This document shows, piece by piece, positions 38,137-47,432 of a stretch of DNA of 64,000 nucleotides. This stretch comes from G020348185 sp964525045 (GTDB lineage Bacteria; Nitrospirota; Nitrospiria; Nitrospirales; UBA8639): positions 175,821 to 239,820 of the forward strand of contig CAZGFD010000003.1 of assembly GCA_964525045.1 (NCBI GenBank). The letters are read 5' to 3'. Made by a program: the position numbers and the translations under genes. Numbering within the stretch: position 1 is the stretch's first letter; each line of letters starts with the position of its first letter. The notes below the pieces were generated by a model that worked only from the letters and a program-made list of their open reading frames with translations, did not search any database and was not told the DNA's origin.

Positions 38137-38535
38137 TGTGTCCTACGAATGAAGTGGAAACCTCAGCTCTTCCCTAGACCGGGTATCATAAGAAAAATGT
38201 TAGCTAACAAGGGAAAAACCTACGGTTAAGATCAAAACTTTTCTCCGGGTTGACCCTTAAGTCTCACACGTTTGGTCGGGTTATTTAAACCACGAGAACT
38301 ACCACACGAAAGAGCCGGGACCGACTTTACCTCCGCCGCCCACGAGGGATTTCCCCTCCGCAAGGCTTGTCTGGGTGATGAATTCCCGCTACGCCGTGTT
38401 CGTGGGGCGCAAGGGTGGTGGGAAGGTATCGTCGGAATAGAGGTGCCAATAGCCTTCATTCCCCAAGGTCTGCTAACGTTTGAGTTTGACCTACTCACCC
38501 TTTTGGCAGGCAAGCACCAACTTGGAGGGCATTCC
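38137..38535. other. Stretch without a supported gene inside the island
   Basis: Both strands show long frames here (38232-38720 minus, 38272-38700 plus), but neither has a recognisable motif and they cover each other. The plus frame is only credible from ATG 38536 on. Confidence 0.4.
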
Positions 38536-38700
38536 ATGTATAAGAATATCTTAGAAACCATCAATCTGACATTGAAATTAGTGGTGATCATTATGGTGCC
38601 CCTGGTGGCATATTGGGTGTGGGAACATAAAGCGGAATTTGAAATCACCATGATTGATAAAGAGACCCGGAGTAAACTCACGTTGCGGGTAGACAAATGA
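38536..38700 (+). CDS. Small membrane protein
   Basis: A 54-residue product, MYKNILETINLTLKLVVII, with a strong GGAGGG ribosome-binding site six bases upstream. One transmembrane helix (LKLVVIIMVPLVAYWVW) is followed by a charged tail. Its stop overlaps the start of the next frame by 4 bp (ATGA), a typical operon arrangement, so the pair was probably a functional unit. The longer frame from 38272 is not credible before this point. Function unknown; a holin-like or phage accessory role is conceivable given nearby relics. Confidence 0.6.
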   Translation: MYKNILETINLTLKLVVIIMVPLVAYWVWEHKAEFEITMIDKETRSKLTLRVDK

Positions 38701-39134
38701 AGACCTATATGGATATTCAAAAAGAAGCCACCTTATGAGAGAAAAATAGTCCTCGGAGAGAAGCCATTTGGAATTTATTAGGCAAATATGGATGGAATGA
38801 CCGGTTCGAGGCCGCGACTAGGGTTCATTGTGGGAATTATGCCAAGTATCGGGAATGGGATGAAGGGGAGGATTGGGGGTTTGCGAGAATTGGGGCTTCT
38901 GCGGAAGAGATCAACGTTCATCGGGATTTTCGAGACCAGACCAAAATCATGAAAGGGGCTTCTTGGGAGCTGTATTGCGAATGTCCGGACGGAGCCCAGT
39001 GCCCCGACGTCGTTGAAAAACTGAAAACCACAAACCAAAAGTTGACGAAAGCCTATCGGTCGTATGGCAGAATCCTTAAAACCCTTTATTTAAAGTTACA
39101 CCCAGGGGCGGATGGGGATGTGGTTCTCAGCTAG
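38697..39134 (+). pseudogene. Phage/island hypothetical gene with an in-frame stop
   Basis: The frame starts at ATG 38697, overlapping the previous gene by 4 bp. It reads MKTYMDIQKEATL, then TGA at 38736-38738, then continues without interruption through REAIWNLLGKYGWNDRFEAA, YREWDEGEDWGFARIG, WELYCECPDGAQCPD and a helical tail to TAG 39134. The protein-like character persists on both sides of the stop, so a single nonsense change is likely. No family is recognised. An internal ATG at 38949 could still give a 61-residue fragment. Confidence 0.6.
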
Positions 39135-39846
39135 GTACAACCTTTTCAATAAAGGATTTAGCTGGCTGTGCGAATCGCGCCCTACCCACCTACTTTGTCC
39201 GCCCGACCTCTTGATTGGAGTAGGGAAAGTGACGGCATCCTGGCTGCCATATTCCCTATCATAGGCCAATAGCAAGGCCCGACTCCTTTTTTTTCCTCTT
39301 TGGCTGATTCAGATCACTCCAGCGTTGAAAGACTTTCACCGCGTCGGGGTGGGGTTGATAACTCATGGGCATCGTCAAGGGAGTCTCCTAAATGAAACGG
39401 TTCAAAACCAATCACGGTCCAACCGGATATCCGAAGGACCGACACCGCTCCGGAAAACCGAATTTATTTCTCAAAATCCTCCAGGGTCACCATTTAGAAG
39501 GCTGCGGTCAAGTGGGCGCCGGTTCGTGCGATTGACAGCCCACGGCCTCTTTGGTACCTTTTTGGTTTCCTCAAAAGAGGATTTATATTTTCTTTTGATA
39601 GACCGCGTCCACACGGGTGGTTCGAGCTGCACCAAGAGCCCAAAGGGCTGGTCGCCGATCCACGCGATTTGACCGCCCCGATCTCGACTTGACAAGAACA
39701 TCACCGATAAAAATACGCCGAGCCGTGTTTCCCCATCCAGAAGTACGACACCTTCGCAGGGCGTTGCCTAGCCCGCCCGAAAGCGAACTCTACCTCAGAA
39801 GCAAGATGGTTTCCGCAACGGAAAAAGCGCTCGGGGTGCGAAGGGA
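39135..39846. other. 710-bp stretch before the GC-rich glycosyltransferase block
   Basis: No supported gene. Frames on both strands are short and without motifs. Composition shifts towards higher GC from about 39,600, suggesting that the left edge of the GC-richer insert lies here. Confidence 0.4.
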
Positions 39847-41334
39847 GTGAGGCGCTTCGACTTATTTTGCGATCTGGAGACCCGCCTCAACAGAATCCGT
39901 TTCAGGCTCGCCCGCTCGTACTCGCACCGGGTGAGAAAATCACGCCTGCACTATGACGTCAACGCTCTGCAATCTACCTACAACGAGATCACCTGCCGAG
40001 GCTGGGTCTTCTGCGAGAACAAGAAGGTCTCGTCGGTGGAACTGGTGATAGTTCAGAAGGGCCGTACCTGGAGACGCGACATAGAGCACGGCCTGCTGCG
40101 CGAGGATGTCCGGAGGCATTTTGGCAGCAAGAATGCCCAAAACTGCGGATTCAGTGGACACACCTTTCTGATGGACGTCATAGGCAAGGTGAAGGCCTTT
40201 CTCTCGGTCGAGTTCGAGAAAGGAGCGAGTGAGTTCATCTTCTTGGGGGTCCTAAGGCTCGAGGCAATCGAGGGTCGGATACACCGCAACCGGGAGCTGT
40301 ACTCCGCAAAGAGATGGCGGCGGAACGGGAGCGTCGCACTCTATGCGAGCTCCAAGGGGAACTACTTTTTCGAAGAGATTAGGGATGTTCTCATGGCGGG
40401 GTTCGAGGTTTCGGGATACACCGTTGACCTCCGAGACGAGAACGACGGGTTTTCAAGCGACGTAGACTGGCATGTGATTATTGCTCCTCACGAGTTCTTC
40501 TATCTCGGGAGGGGCATCGACCTTCAAAGTGAAGAATCTCCGCTCAACACGGTCTTTCTCAACACGGAACAGCCATCGACAGATTGGTTCGCGCTGGCGT
40601 ACCACATGTTTGGCCGCGCCTACGCGATATGGGACATCAGCGCGTCTTCGGCCGCGGAGCTTGCTGAAAGCTGTGGATTCGCTTCCTACCTGCCGATTGG
40701 CTATGTCAAAGATCTCCCCTTATTTGAGGCTGTTCAGGCGCTTCCCGTTCACGAGGGAACGTGTTTCTTAGATCCCGAAACACTTGCAGTGTCGCAACTC
40801 GAGACCCCGCTCGAGAAGCGTCCGATCGACATCTTCTTCGTCGGACACGCCTCCGAACGGAGGCAGGAGTTCCTCGCGAAGCATGCCGCTTTTTTCGCGA
40901 AGTACGACTGTTACTTCCATCTCTCCCCTCTGGACAATCCTGTGATCCCCGGTGAGACCACCTATATGGACAGCAAGACAGTGGTAGGTCTAGAGCAGCG
41001 ATCGAAGATCGTCCTCAACATTCATCACGGGAAAGACACGTACTTCGAGTGGCATCGTATCGTCATGCACGGCATTTGGCAGAAGGCCCTGGTGGTAACC
41101 GAGCCCTGCACCGAGGCGCCTCCCTTTGAAGCAAACGTGGACTATGTTGAAGAGGAACTGGATGCGATCCCTGAGAGGATCCAGTACTTCCTCTCGAGCG
41201 AGAAAGGAAGAGAAGAAGCGAGGGTTATCACCGAGCATGCGTTTAAGACGCTGACCGAGGAATGCAGTTTGACTCAGTGCCTCTCTCCAGTGCTCGCAGG
41301 CTTGGAGCACCACATGAACAGCAGAAGGACATAA
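39847..41334 (+). CDS. Putative GT-B-fold glycosyltransferase
   Basis: A 495-residue product with a GTG start preceded by GAAGGGA. The N-terminal third (about 1-150) is an unassigned domain. The remainder resembles CgeB-like or group 1 glycosyltransferases, with NTVFLNTEQPSTDWF, DIFFVGHASERRQEFL, KIVLNIHHGKDTYFEWHRI and a C-terminal LVVTEPCTEAPPFE. Third-position G/C use is much heavier than in flanking genes. It is followed 33 bp later by a multi-domain GT2 gene in the same direction. Donor and acceptor are unknown. Confidence 0.7.
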   Translation: MRRFDLFCDLETRLNRIRFRLARSYSHRVRKSRLHYDVNALQSTYNEITCRGWVFCENKKVSSVELVIVQKGRTWRRDIEHGLLREDVRRHFGSKNAQNCGFSGHTFLMDVIGKVKAFLSVEFEKGASEFIFLGVLRLEAIEGRIHRNRELYSAKRWRRNGSVALYASSKGNYFFEEIRDVLMAGFEVSGYTVDLRDENDGFSSDVDWHVIIAPHEFFYLGRGIDLQSEESPLNTVFLNTEQPSTDWFALAYHMFGRAYAIWDISASSAAELAESCGFASYLPIGYVKDLPLFEAVQALPVHEGTCFLDPETLAVSQLETPLEKRPIDIFFVGHASERRQEFLAKHAAFFAKYDCYFHLSPLDNPVIPGETTYMDSKTVVGLEQRSKIVLNIHHGKDTYFEWHRIVMHGIWQKALVVTEPCTEAPPFEANVDYVEEELDAIPERIQYFLSSEKGREEARVITEHAFKTLTEECSLTQCLSPVLAGLEHHMNSRRT

Positions 41335-41367
41335 GGTGAGCACTGTCGGCTGGGAGACACATTAGAA

Positions 41368-43857
41368 ATGATGAACGATGTTGAAATCCTCTGGGAACTC
41401 TCTGGCGACGAATCGGCGGAGGTGACGGTAGCCATTTCGCTCTACAACTACGCCGGCTTCATCGCTGGGACTCTTGATTCAGTGAGGGCCCAGACACTAA
41501 AGGCACTAGACCTGGTGGTCGTCGACGATTGCTCCACCGACGACTCCCGTCGGATAGCGCGAGAGTGGCTGGAAGTGAATGGGAAACGGTTCGGCAGGTG
41601 TGTGCTGCTCAAGAACGACGAGAACCAGGGGCTCGGCAGGACCCGGAACAACGCTTTCTGCTTCGCTCGGAGTGAATTCGTCTTCGTGCTTGATGCTGAC
41701 AATCTCCTTTATCCCCGCTGTTTAGGGAGACTTCTCGCCGCGGCTCAGAACTCGGGCGCGACGTTCGCGTATTGCTACCTGGAGAAGTTCGAAGGAGTCC
41801 GGAAACTGGGAAACCTGCAGGCCTGGGACCCGAATCTTCTTCACCTGGGCAATATGACTGACGCGATGGTGCTCCATCGCAAGAAGACATGGAAGGAGGT
41901 TGGAGGTTACTCAGAGGACATGCCATTCAACGGGTGGGAAGATTACGACCTTTGGTTCAAGATCGCGGACATCGGTGGATGGGGCGTCCGCATTCCAGAG
42001 ATCCTCGCCCGGTACAGGGTCCATCCCGATTCAATGTTGCACAACGAGACGGACACGACCGCTAGCCAGGCCAGGCTCTGGAAGTATCTCGAGAGCAAAC
42101 ATCCCCAGTTTTTTGCTTCCAGTTTCGGGGTGGCAGATTATCTGTACCAGAAGTGGATCACGGACAGCGAGCCGGGGGTAATGGATCTGGTCCGGCAGCG
42201 AGAGGCTCAGTTCGAACGGACTCCGATGATCAGCTTATTGGTTCCGGTCTACAATACGCAGAGAGGGTTCCTGGTGGAGATGCTGGACTCGGTGCAACAG
42301 CAGACATACGCCAACTGGGAGCTCTGTCTCGTTGACGGGGCCAGTCGGGACAGTCACATTCGGGAGATCCTCGAAAATGGCGCGGTGCGCGATTCTCGGA
42401 TCAAGGTGAAGTACCTTGATCGCAACCTGGGAATATCGGGGAACTCCAACGCCGCCCTTGCTATGGCTTCGGGAGAGTACGTCGGTCTGCTAGACCACGA
42501 CGACGTGCTCGCGCCCTTTGCGCTCTTCGAAGTCGTGAGGAGCATCCAGCAAACGCCGGACGCGGATCTATTCTACTCGGATGAGGACTACCTATCGGCG
42601 AAGGAAGGTCTTCGTGGGGCGGCGACCTACAGAAGACAATGGCCGCACTTCAAACCCGAATGGAGTCCAGACCTCTTGCGAAGCACCAACTACATCACGC
42701 ACTTCTGCGTTGCGCGGAGATCCGTTGTCGAAGCCGTCGGCGGATTCCGGGAGGGTTACGATGGAAGCCAGGACTACGATCTGGTTTTCCGTATCGCCGA
42801 ACTGGCTCGTCGGGTCGTCCACATTCCGAAAGTTCTCTACCACTGGCGGATTCACGACCTCTCGACGGCCGGGAACTCGGAGGCGAAAGACTACGCATGG
42901 GAAAATGGTCGAAAAGCGGTCGAGGACCACATCGCGAGAACGGGCCGAAGCGGGCGCGTCGAAGAGATCGTTGATCTCCCCGGCTGTTATCGAGTGACCT
43001 ATACCTTGCCTTCGCGACCTCTGATGTCCATCGTCATTCTCGACCGCGGGGATGCGAGCCAGCTGAAGCGGTGCATCCGGTCCATCAGAAGGGACCGGTG
43101 GGGGTGGGTCGAGGTCTTCGTCGTGGACCCGATTCGAGGGACGGTGAGACGCCACAAAAGGTTCCAGCGGGCCGCCACCGAACGTGTCCCTTCCCGGTTT
43201 CAGGGTGAGGGCCTCTCCTGTGTTCTGAACGCCGCTGCAGGCACCGCTTCGGGAGAGGTCTTGCTGTTTCTACATTCCAATGTTGAGGCGAACTCTGTCG
43301 ACTGTCTCGAAAGACTTGCGGAGCACGCCCTCCGCAAAGAGGTGGGGGTTGTAGGTGCCAAATTGTTGCGCGCCGATCGGACGATCGAGGAAGCCGGGCT
43401 CATCATCGGCGGCGGACCAAAGACGATGAGGAAGGCGTTTCGCGGTTTTCACGACGACGACGAAGGGTACGCTCGACGACTACAGATCATCCGGAACTGC
43501 AGTGCTGTAAGCGGAGCCTGCCTTATGACCCGGAAGGCAGTCTTCGAGGAGGTCGGGGGGTTCGCTGAGTGCTACCACGATTCGTTTCACGACGTCGAGT
43601 TCTGCATGAAGGCGAGGCAGAAGGAGTACGTGGTGGTGTGGACACCCTACGCTGAACTTACTTATCAATCCGGAGCCGAGAGCACTCAGCCGTCGAGGGA
43701 GGACGAGCGGACCTTCGGGAATCGCTGGAAGGCCGTGGCCAGCAGTACCGACCCCTACTACAGCGTTCACCTGACGGACAGCAAAGAGGACTTCTCGATC
43801 GTCCATCTTGGAACGCAACCGCTGAAATCGGAGCCGGCAATGATCTCGAAACGGTAG
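41368..43857 (+). CDS. Multi-domain GT2 glycosyltransferase (three GT-A-like domains)
   Basis: An 829-residue protein. Domain 1 (about 15-240) has VTVAISLYNYAGFIAGTL, LVVVDDCSTDDS and FVLDADNLLY. Domain 2 (about 285-520) has MISLLVPVYNTQRGFL, GLLDHDDVLAPF and GSQDYDLVFR. Domain 3 (about 550-780) is degenerate at its start (MSIVILDRGDASQL) but keeps SFHDVEFCMKARQ and WTPYAEL. Domain 2 is clearly related to the first GT2 domain of the gap-split protein at 18766-21001 (shared YDGSQDYDL and VLYHWRIHD motifs). It likely builds a surface glycan. Confidence 0.87.
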   Translation: MMNDVEILWELSGDESAEVTVAISLYNYAGFIAGTLDSVRAQTLKALDLVVVDDCSTDDSRRIAREWLEVNGKRFGRCVLLKNDENQGLGRTRNNAFCFARSEFVFVLDADNLLYPRCLGRLLAAAQNSGATFAYCYLEKFEGVRKLGNLQAWDPNLLHLGNMTDAMVLHRKKTWKEVGGYSEDMPFNGWEDYDLWFKIADIGGWGVRIPEILARYRVHPDSMLHNETDTTASQARLWKYLESKHPQFFASSFGVADYLYQKWITDSEPGVMDLVRQREAQFERTPMISLLVPVYNTQRGFLVEMLDSVQQQTYANWELCLVDGASRDSHIREILENGAVRDSRIKVKYLDRNLGISGNSNAALAMASGEYVGLLDHDDVLAPFALFEVVRSIQQTPDADLFYSDEDYLSAKEGLRGAATYRRQWPHFKPEWSPDLLRSTNYITHFCVARRSVVEAVGGFREGYDGSQDYDLVFRIAELARRVVHIPKVLYHWRIHDLSTAGNSEAKDYAWENGRKAVEDHIARTGRSGRVEEIVDLPGCYRVTYTLPSRPLMSIVILDRGDASQLKRCIRSIRRDRWGWVEVFVVDPIRGTVRRHKRFQRAATERVPSRFQGEGLSCVLNAAAGTASGEVLLFLHSNVEANSVDCLERLAEHALRKEVGVVGAKLLRADRTIEEAGLIIGGGPKTMRKAFRGFHDDDEGYARRLQIIRNCSAVSGACLMTRKAVFEEVGGFAECYHDSFHDVEFCMKARQKEYVVVWTPYAELTYQSGAESTQPSREDERTFGNRWKAVASSTDPYYSVHLTDSKEDFSIVHLGTQPLKSEPAMISKR

Positions 43858-43985
43858 CCCGCTCCCCTGAAGGATCCCGGTTAGTATCGGCTCGTCTATG
43901 ACTTGGGGCGGACTGTGGGGATGATTCTGGCTCGGGCCTGCATGTGGGATCATTCAAGCAGGAGCCACAGCCCGCGGCTCCTGAT

Positions 43986-44815
43986 TTACTTCCCCGCCGT
44001 CTTGGTGGCTACGACGGCAAAGCTGGGTGCGTTCGGGTGGTCCGGGTGCTCGAACGCTGTTCGCAGATTCCGAAACCCAAAATTCTCGAGGCAAGAAAGA
44101 ATGCTTGCACGGGTCATCCAGCAGCTATAGCTTGCGCCCCCGCCGCAGAATCCCAGTGCCCTCAAGAAGTCACCGTACTCCTTTGGAAAGGCCGTATAGC
44201 AAAAACCCTCGTACTCGAGGTCCACAGTCCGGGAGAATTCCTTTTCAAGCCCCCGTGCCCGTATATTGTCGGCATCGTAGTAATGCGTCCAAAGGACCAC
44301 ACTATCACTAATTCGAGCGATCAATCCAATGAGTTCAGCCGGGTTGACCATATGATAGAGCACCCCCGAAGCCAGGCAGAGATCGAAGGTGTCGTCGGGG
44401 CGGCGGAGGTATTCGCGGAAGGCACCACAAAGAAAACGGGCTTTACTTTTGCCAAGGATTTCTTTCACGATAAGACATTTTGGATACGCTCTCGAGTTGG
44501 CTTCGATCGCCACGGTCCGAGCCGCCCCATTTTTTCCAGAAAGTTGGTGTGCGCGGCCTCGAGCGGCCCAAACTCGAGGATCGTCTTTCCCTTGGCGCCC
44601 CCAGACTTATCAAGAGCCCATTCCACGCGGGGATCATCAAACAATGCCGTTTTCCCCGTCTGAACGGTACCAACTCGGTCAGGTAATTTCGACTGCCACC
44701 CACCTTTGAAGAGGTCGAGCGCGTTCTGTGGACTCGGATAATTGCGAATGTATTTTTCCAAAATCGGAGCCATCGCGGCATTGCCATGATCTGTGTCCGT
44801 GAGACGCGTCCTCAC
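43986..44815 (-). pseudogene. SAM methyltransferase, frameshifted
   Basis: Two adjacent minus-strand frames make one protein. The first (44815-44465) ends its sensible part at KTILEFGPLEAAHTNFLEKM, a SAM-binding motif I. The second (from about 44530 to 43986) carries TVAIEANSRAYPKCLIV, FDLCLASGVLYHMVNPAEL and a C-terminal domain. Joining them needs one base change near 44525-44540, where A6 and G4 runs lie next to each other. It may be a real frameshift or a homopolymer sequencing error. It closes the GC-richer glycan block and is convergent with the GT2 gene. Confidence 0.75.
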
Positions 44816-45002
44816 CCGCGCGAGACTTTGTTTTAGTCGAGCTCTCAGGGAAAAATCGTCTATCGGAAGTAACCCTGATTATACCATATGGCCAGCGGCG
44901 AGAACCCCCTAGCTGTCAGCCGTCTCGGTCGGGCGGGTAGTGATCTGTTTTGAAATTTTGGGCAAGAGCCCCCGATCGCGAGAGGCCAATCCCGAAGGGT
45001 GA

Positions 45003-45395
45003 CTACCGAAAAATTGGACGAATAGGCGCCCCAGGAGGGTTCTGTATGGGCCCAGGAACCGGAACCCGCGAGGAATTATCGACCTCCTTAGGAAGGAGGT
45101 ACGTGGGCTTCCACTGGCCCGAATTACTTAAAAATGAATCAGGAACATATTGAAAGGGCCAAATATACTGGGGGATCCCGCCGCTGGCCAAAGCTTCTTC
45201 GAGTTCTTGATCGGTAAGGGAAAGTGGTGTAGGCATCTCAGCAGGAACCGAAACTCCGAGGCCCCCAGCTCCTACAGTATCTAATTCTTCATCATTTAGG
45301 GGAGTCCCTCCAAGGACCAGAGTGGTGGTCAGGATCGCCAATCCCAGAACGCACAGTATCACTTGTAAAAAGCGCATACTTTTTCTCGGAACCAT
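45003..45395 (-). CDS. LSD-family secreted protein A
   Basis: A 130-residue exported protein with a signal peptide (FLQVILCVLGLAILTTTLV). The first motif PLNDEELDTVGAGG comes directly after the signal peptide. About 20 residues later comes the second motif SLTDQELEEALASGG, leading into PQYIWPFQYVPDSF. The C-terminus is rich in Pro. The same layout occurs in the genes at 45498, 46350 and 58787. No known domain is recognised. Confidence 0.75.
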   Translation of the reverse strand: MVPRKSMRFLQVILCVLGLAILTTTLVLGGTPLNDEELDTVGAGGLGVSVPAEMPTPLSLTDQELEEALASGGIPQYIWPFQYVPDSFLSNSGQWKPTYLLPKEVDNSSRVPVPGPIQNPPGAPIRPIFR

Positions 45396-45497
45396 CCTAT
45401 ATATTCCTATCGGTGGCTATCTCCACTCAGAGAAGTGGCTCGGAGGAGGATGCCTTGAATTGAAAACCGAGTGGATTCAATGAAGAGAAGAAGCATT

Positions 45498-45863
45498 TTA
45501 CCGAGAGTGGGCATAGGGGGTAGCCACACTACCTGATCCAGAATTACTTTGGCGAATAATACTGGGAAACCTGGGGAGAAGGCTCACCGGATTCTCGACC
45601 GGAGGGAGACCCAATCCCTCATTGTACCCAACCACGAGGGGCCATCCCAGGGAGAGGGGCCCTCTCCCTTGACCATCCACGGCTTCTAACTCCTGGCCTG
45701 ACAGCTCGCTTTCGGTCTGAGGCCGAAGAGGTGCTACCTCACCCGCGGCCCCTATTTGATCGAGGTCTGCGTCGGATAGCGGAGCAAGCCCGCCCGCGTA
45801 GCTCGTGGAAATAGGGAGCCTCATGAGTATTACAAAGGGAGAGAATAACCAGTAGGATGGCAT
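45498..45863 (-). CDS. LSD-family secreted protein B
   Basis: A 121-residue product with a short hydrophobic N-terminus (LFSPFVILMRLPIS), then APLSDADLDQIGAAGE, the family motif, and a second ELSGQELEAVDGQG. The later part, PLSLGWPLVVGYN, replaces the IWPFQ box of the other members. The C-terminus is rich in Ser, Pro and Gly. It is the second of three family genes in a row on the minus strand, 102 bp from copy A. Confidence 0.7.
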   Translation of the reverse strand: MPSYWLFSPFVILMRLPISTSYAGGLAPLSDADLDQIGAAGEVAPLRPQTESELSGQELEAVDGQGRGPLSLGWPLVVGYNEGLGLPPVENPVSLLPRFPSIIRQSNSGSGSVATPYAHSR

Positions 45864-46018
45864 AAATGGCTCCTTTCGGGTTCAGTCACTACATGTGATT
45901 CTACAATATCCTCGGCCTTGCCACCAATTATTTGTTCTCTCCTCGTGTAAGGCGTTGACTTATACAAAGCCCTCCTGCATCCCGCTCCTATGACTCCGCC
46001 GCCATGGGGGAATGCAAA

Positions 46019-46267
46019 TTAGGAGATTTGACTTTTCCGGCCGGCCTTTAAGAGTTTCTGACCCTCGTGGGTCAGCTGGTATCGCTTGGTGAAAAAATCC
46101 AAGACGATCCATTCAGCCCAAGCGTTCATCCGCGTTCTCACCTGGGCTTGCCGCTCATGGGTGTGAAGCGAGGACTCCCAGGTTGTTTCCGGGCAGGATC
46201 CCCTCTTCGATGCTAAGAATTGGAGGCGTTCCTGGAGTTCAGGATCCAGTGGTCGAGATCGTTCCAT
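46019..46267 (-). CDS. Small hypothetical protein between LSD-family genes
   Basis: An 82-residue product starting MERSRPLDPELQERLQFLAS, with AGGAG eight bases upstream. It is basic and probably helical (RMNAWAEWIVLDFFTKRYQ). No family is recognised and no signal peptide is present. It lies between copies B and C of the LSD family. Confidence 0.5.
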   Translation of the reverse strand: MERSRPLDPELQERLQFLASKRGSCPETTWESSLHTHERQAQVRTRMNAWAEWIVLDFFTKRYQLTHEGQKLLKAGRKSQIS

Positions 46268-46349
46268 TCTAATACTCCTACCCTCTTCTCCCGCCACGCC
46301 GCTTGAGGGGGGAGGAATCGGTGGATGCCTGAATCACCATAGGTAGACA

Positions 46350-46766
46350 TTACCGTGTCACTCCAGGAATTGCATTTGGTGGCGAGGGACGAATAATTGG
46401 ATTTGGGTTGCGGAAATCAGGGAAAAGGTCAGGGTACCGTCGCTTGCTGTTTTCAATGATGTGACTTCGTCGTGCGGACGGGAACGCTCCGGGGATTGGT
46501 GTGGTGTGAACGGGCTCTGGGAAAATGAACTGAAAGGGCCAAATCTCCCTAACGATGCCGGACGCTTCGAGATCTTGGAGTTTTGGATCCGACAGTTGTG
46601 CGGGCGAATGGGGTGACTCTTGAACACCTTCTATTTCCCCCATGGCGCCGACCGCATCTAATTCGGTATCAGAGAGAGAAGAAGCCGCAAAGCCGGAAGG
46701 GGTCGTCACCAGGATTCCCCCAAGCACCAAGAGGCCCATCCACATGGACCAGACTGGGTTGATCAT
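46350..46766 (-). CDS. LSD-family secreted protein C
   Basis: A 138-residue exported protein with a signal peptide (MWMGLLVLGGILVTTPSG). It carries the family motif SSLSDTELDAVGAMGE, a second motif QLSDPKLQDLEASG and REIWPFQFIFPEPV. The C-terminal part is rich in Pro, Arg and Asn, ending in NPNPIIRPSPPNAIP. It shares its layout with copies A, B and D. Confidence 0.75.
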   Translation of the reverse strand: MINPVWSMWMGLLVLGGILVTTPSGFAASSLSDTELDAVGAMGEIEGVQESPHSPAQLSDPKLQDLEASGIVREIWPFQFIFPEPVHTTPIPGAFPSARRSHIIENSKRRYPDLFPDFRNPNPIIRPSPPNAIPGVTR

Positions 46767-46866
46767 AATATTTTCTTTTTCCCCTCAGCCTTAATCCTCC
46801 CGCTCCACCGTCGCCGTCGCTCGGAGCGCCTTAGGGAGGTGGCCGGCACGGAAGCGTGGGCAGGCG

Positions 46867-47184
46867 TTAGGCCTTCTTCACTTTCTGAAAGCATCTAGCC
46901 TTTGAGCGATTTTTAAGCTCATCGCAATGCAAACTTGAAACCTTATTTAATTTATCATTGTGAAACAAAAGAGCGTAAGATTCTCCGTTTTGGCACTCGA
47001 TACTCCAAAGCGTCGCACCTTCGGGGCCATTTCCCTGAAAGAAATTCTTAATCACTTTATCACAGTTATTATTTTCCATGGTTAAGCTAATTAGCGTAAG
47101 AAACACATTTTGTTCTTTTTCCGTGTTGCCTAGAAGAAATGCCTTTACGCCGCTCTTTTCAAATTCTTTTAAGGCCTTCTGCAT
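46867..47184 (-). CDS. Hypothetical protein, probably the C-terminal half of the preceding zinc-ribbon gene
   Basis: A 105-residue frame, MQKALKEFEKSGVKAFLLGN, with a compact alpha/beta look (ATLWSIECQNGESYALLF). It starts 15 bp after the zinc-ribbon frame. Reading across the A9 run at about 47218-47226 in the alternative frame gives KEESRTVNTSFG directly in front of this start, so the two frames were probably one protein. Confidence 0.5.
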   Translation of the reverse strand: MQKALKEFEKSGVKAFLLGNTEKEQNVFLTLISLTMENNNCDKVIKNFFQGNGPEGATLWSIECQNGESYALLFHNDKLNKVSSLHCDELKNRSKARCFQKVKKA

Positions 47185-47198
47185 TCCGAAACTAGTAT

Positions 47199-47432
47199 TT
47201 ACAGTCCTTGATTCCTCTTTTTTTTTGTTACCTTTTTCTCTCCCGTGTCCTGCCTTTTCTTGTTCCCAGAATTCATGATGAGAAATAAAGCCACGAACAA
47301 AAAAGCGAAAATTCCCACCAGTACCAGGCAGCCACGTTTCATAGCTGTGTTATTTTGAGCCCCACAATGTGGACATTTCGCAGCCGTCGAACTGATGTCC
47401 TTCCCACATTCTTTGCAGGGATTCAGCGCCAT
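47199..47432 (-). CDS. Zinc-ribbon membrane protein
   Basis: A 77-residue product with an N-terminal zinc ribbon PCKECGKDISSTAAKCPHCG (CxxC twice), a transmembrane helix (GCLVLVGIFAFLFVALFLI) and a basic tail. This layout (ribbon, helix, then an extracytoplasmic domain) is common. The frame ends just after a nine-A run, and the next gene probably continues the protein after a frame change. The role is unknown. Confidence 0.7.
   Translation of the reverse strand: MALNPCKECGKDISSTAAKCPHCGAQNNTAMKRGCLVLVGIFAFLFVALFLIMNSGNKKRQDTGEKKVTKKKRNQGL

Noticed and set aside
38736..38738. TGA as a selenocysteine codon
   Set aside because: No selenoprotein family match and no evident SECIS-like hairpin after it; simple nonsense is more likely.
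42592..43155. Minus-strand 187-codon frame
   Set aside because: Shadow of the GC-rich GT2 gene; long antisense frames are expected there.
45003..46766. LSD-family proteins as bacteriocin precursors
   Set aside because: They have Sec-type signal peptides ahead of the motif, long tails and no modification or export genes beside them; the leader resemblance alone is not enough.
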